Shown: positions 63,241 through 64,000 of the stretch, one piece after another
Numbering within the stretch: the stretch's first letter is position 1
Layout of the letters: each line of letters opens with the position of its first letter
Origin: Ruegeria sp. PrR005
GTDB lineage: Bacteria > Pseudomonadota > Alphaproteobacteria > Rhodobacterales > Rhodobacteraceae
DNA length: 64,000 nucleotides
Direction: 5' to 3'
NCBI RefSeq assembly: GCF_010500245.1
Contig: NZ_JAAGOX010000053.1
Location: forward strand, 1-64,000
Translations under genes and position numbers: made by a program
Notes under the pieces: model-generated
Told to the model about the DNA's origin: nothing
Seen by the model: only the letters and a program-made list of their open reading frames with translations
The model's database searches: none

Positions 63241-63295
63241 CGCATTTCGTGTGCGGTCTTTCGCATTTCGTGCACAAAGCCTCTGTTTTCGGGTG
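63241..63295 (+). promoter_or_regulatory. Three 21-bp-phased direct repeats upstream of coxM
   Basis: CGCATTTCGTG occurs at 63241-63251 and 63262-63272, and a weaker CTGTTTTCGGG near 63284. The TTTCG cores start at 63245, 63266 and 63287, an exact 21 bp period, two helical turns. LytTR proteins bind direct repeats of about 9 bp at 21-22 bp intervals. An extra TTTCG at 63259 is out of phase. Confidence 0.65.
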
Positions 63296-63329
63296 AATCC
63301 TGTCGCCGACTTGGGCGGCCCATAGCAGC

Positions 63330-63363
63330 CTTCCCCTGCCAGAACTCGGCCTTGCAGGGGAGG
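63330..63363 (+). other. Hairpin covering the coxM ribosome-binding site
   Basis: CTTCCCCTGC (63330-63339) can pair with GCAGGGGAGG (63354-63363), ten pairs with one G-U, around a 14-base loop. The right arm is the GGGGAGG Shine-Dalgarno sequence of coxM, 10 bases before its ATG, so folding would limit translation initiation. Confidence 0.5.
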
Positions 63364-63372
63364 ACAAGCAAG

Positions 63373-64000
63373 ATGATACCGGCGGCGTTCGACTATTACC
63401 GGCCAAAGGACATGGGCGATGTTGTCGCCCTGCTACAGGAACACGGCGACGATGCGCGCGTCATGGCGGGTGGGCACAGCCTAATCCCGATGATGAAACT
63501 GCGCATGGCCGAAATCGCGCATTTGATCGACTTGCAGGATGTCGCAGGCCTTGGCGGGATCTCTGTCGAAAGTGGACAGATCACGCTGGGCGCCATGGTC
63601 ACCCAGCACGAGATCATTGACAGTGATGCACTCCGCGCGGCAGCCCCGATCCTGCACGAAGCGGCCTTGCAGATCGCCGATCCCCAGGTGCGCTACATGG
63701 GAACGGTTGGCGGCAATGTCGCCAACGGCGATCCGGGCAACGACATGCCGGGTTTGATGCAATGCCTGGATGCCACATTCACTCTGGTCGGACCGGACGG
63801 CAAGCGCGAGGTTGCGGCGCGAGGTTTCTATCACGCCGCCTATATGACCGACCGGGATGACAGCGAGGTCTTGACCTCAGTCAGCTTTGCCGCGCCCAAG
63901 GGCGGTTATGCCTACGAGAAGCAGAAGCGCAAGATCGGCGACTATGCCACTGCGGCAGCCGCCGTGCAGATCGAGAAAAGCGGCGGTGTCTGCGCAAGCG
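63373..64000 (+). CDS. coxM: CO dehydrogenase medium (FAD) subunit CoxM, cut by window end
   Basis: The 209 codons visible encode the FAD-binding subunit of a xanthine-oxidase-family molybdenum hydroxylase: VMAGGHSLIPMMKLRM (residues 31-45) and MGTVGGNVANGDPGNDMPG (109-127) are the two FAD-pyrophosphate motifs. CoxM passes electrons from the Mo-Cu and Fe-S subunits to the quinone pool. The upstream MHYT-LytTR gene marks it as coxM of a CO dehydrogenase rather than a different hydroxylase. Proof would be the CoxL active-site loop, which lies outside. The start is the ATG after GGGGAGGACAAGCAAG. Confidence 0.88.
   Translation, partial: MIPAAFDYYRPKDMGDVVALLQEHGDDARVMAGGHSLIPMMKLRMAEIAHLIDLQDVAGLGGISVESGQITLGAMVTQHEIIDSDALRAAAPILHEAALQIADPQVRYMGTVGGNVANGDPGNDMPGLMQCLDATFTLVGPDGKREVAARGFYHAAYMTDRDDSEVLTSVSFAAPKGGYAYEKQKRKIGDYATAAAAVQIEKSGGVCAS

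Overview
The window looks like a chromosomal segment of a marine-type alphaproteobacterium of the order Rhodobacterales (Roseobacter group). The evidence is high GC, a DUF2948-hisD pair, a cd1/cNor denitrification cluster, many TRAP and ABC uptake operons, and a form I-like cox locus at the right edge. This placement rests on gene content and family recognition; no database search was possible.

Layout. 0-3.2 kb: the end of an IS21-like element cuts a tyrosine integrase fragment beside tRNA-Thr(GGT). A small basic protein, a decayed murA 3' end, DUF2948, a GNAT acetyltransferase and hisD follow. 3.2-16.8 kb is an accessory block. It holds a tightly coupled minus-strand operon (subtilisin+trypsin double protease, trypsin-like protein with a degenerate STAND-like C-terminus, STAND ATPase). 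Next to it are a Crp-type regulator, a SAM-domain class III cyclase with ATPase and helical repeats, and a berberine-bridge-type FAD oxidase in operon with the cyclase. This is the best candidate for an undescribed signalling or defence system. 16.9-20.9 kb: amine oxidase-like flavoprotein, Na/Pi symporter and an IMPase/HisN phosphatase.

21-39 kb is a denitrification island. norCBQDEF lies on the minus strand and nirSECF-DL-GHJN plus a small membrane gene on the plus strand. Between them are nnrS and a metal pair: mntP behind a yybP-ykoY riboswitch, and a ZntB-like transporter. Two near-identical TTAAC-N4-GTCAA boxes about 70 bp ahead of norC and nirS point to one NO-responsive FNR/NNR-type regulator for both operons.

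39-52 kb: a ydcSTUVW-like putrescine/GABA-aldehyde operon with a LysR gene and a perfect T-N11-A dyad, then a malonate operon (GntR regulator, TRAP transporter, malonyl-CoA decarboxylase, malonyl-CoA synthetase) with a TTGTATACAA operator. 52-54.3 kb: a lower-GC cassette of a membrane GTPase and a tail-anchored partner, between IS-like debris. 54.3-60 kb: a carnitine/betaine-type acyl-CoA cluster with a GlxA-type AraC regulator. 60-62 kb: a HTH protein and a class IV aminotransferase. 62.1-64 kb: coxC (MHYT-LytTR) and the start of coxM, cut by the window end, separated by three direct repeats phased at exactly 21 bp.
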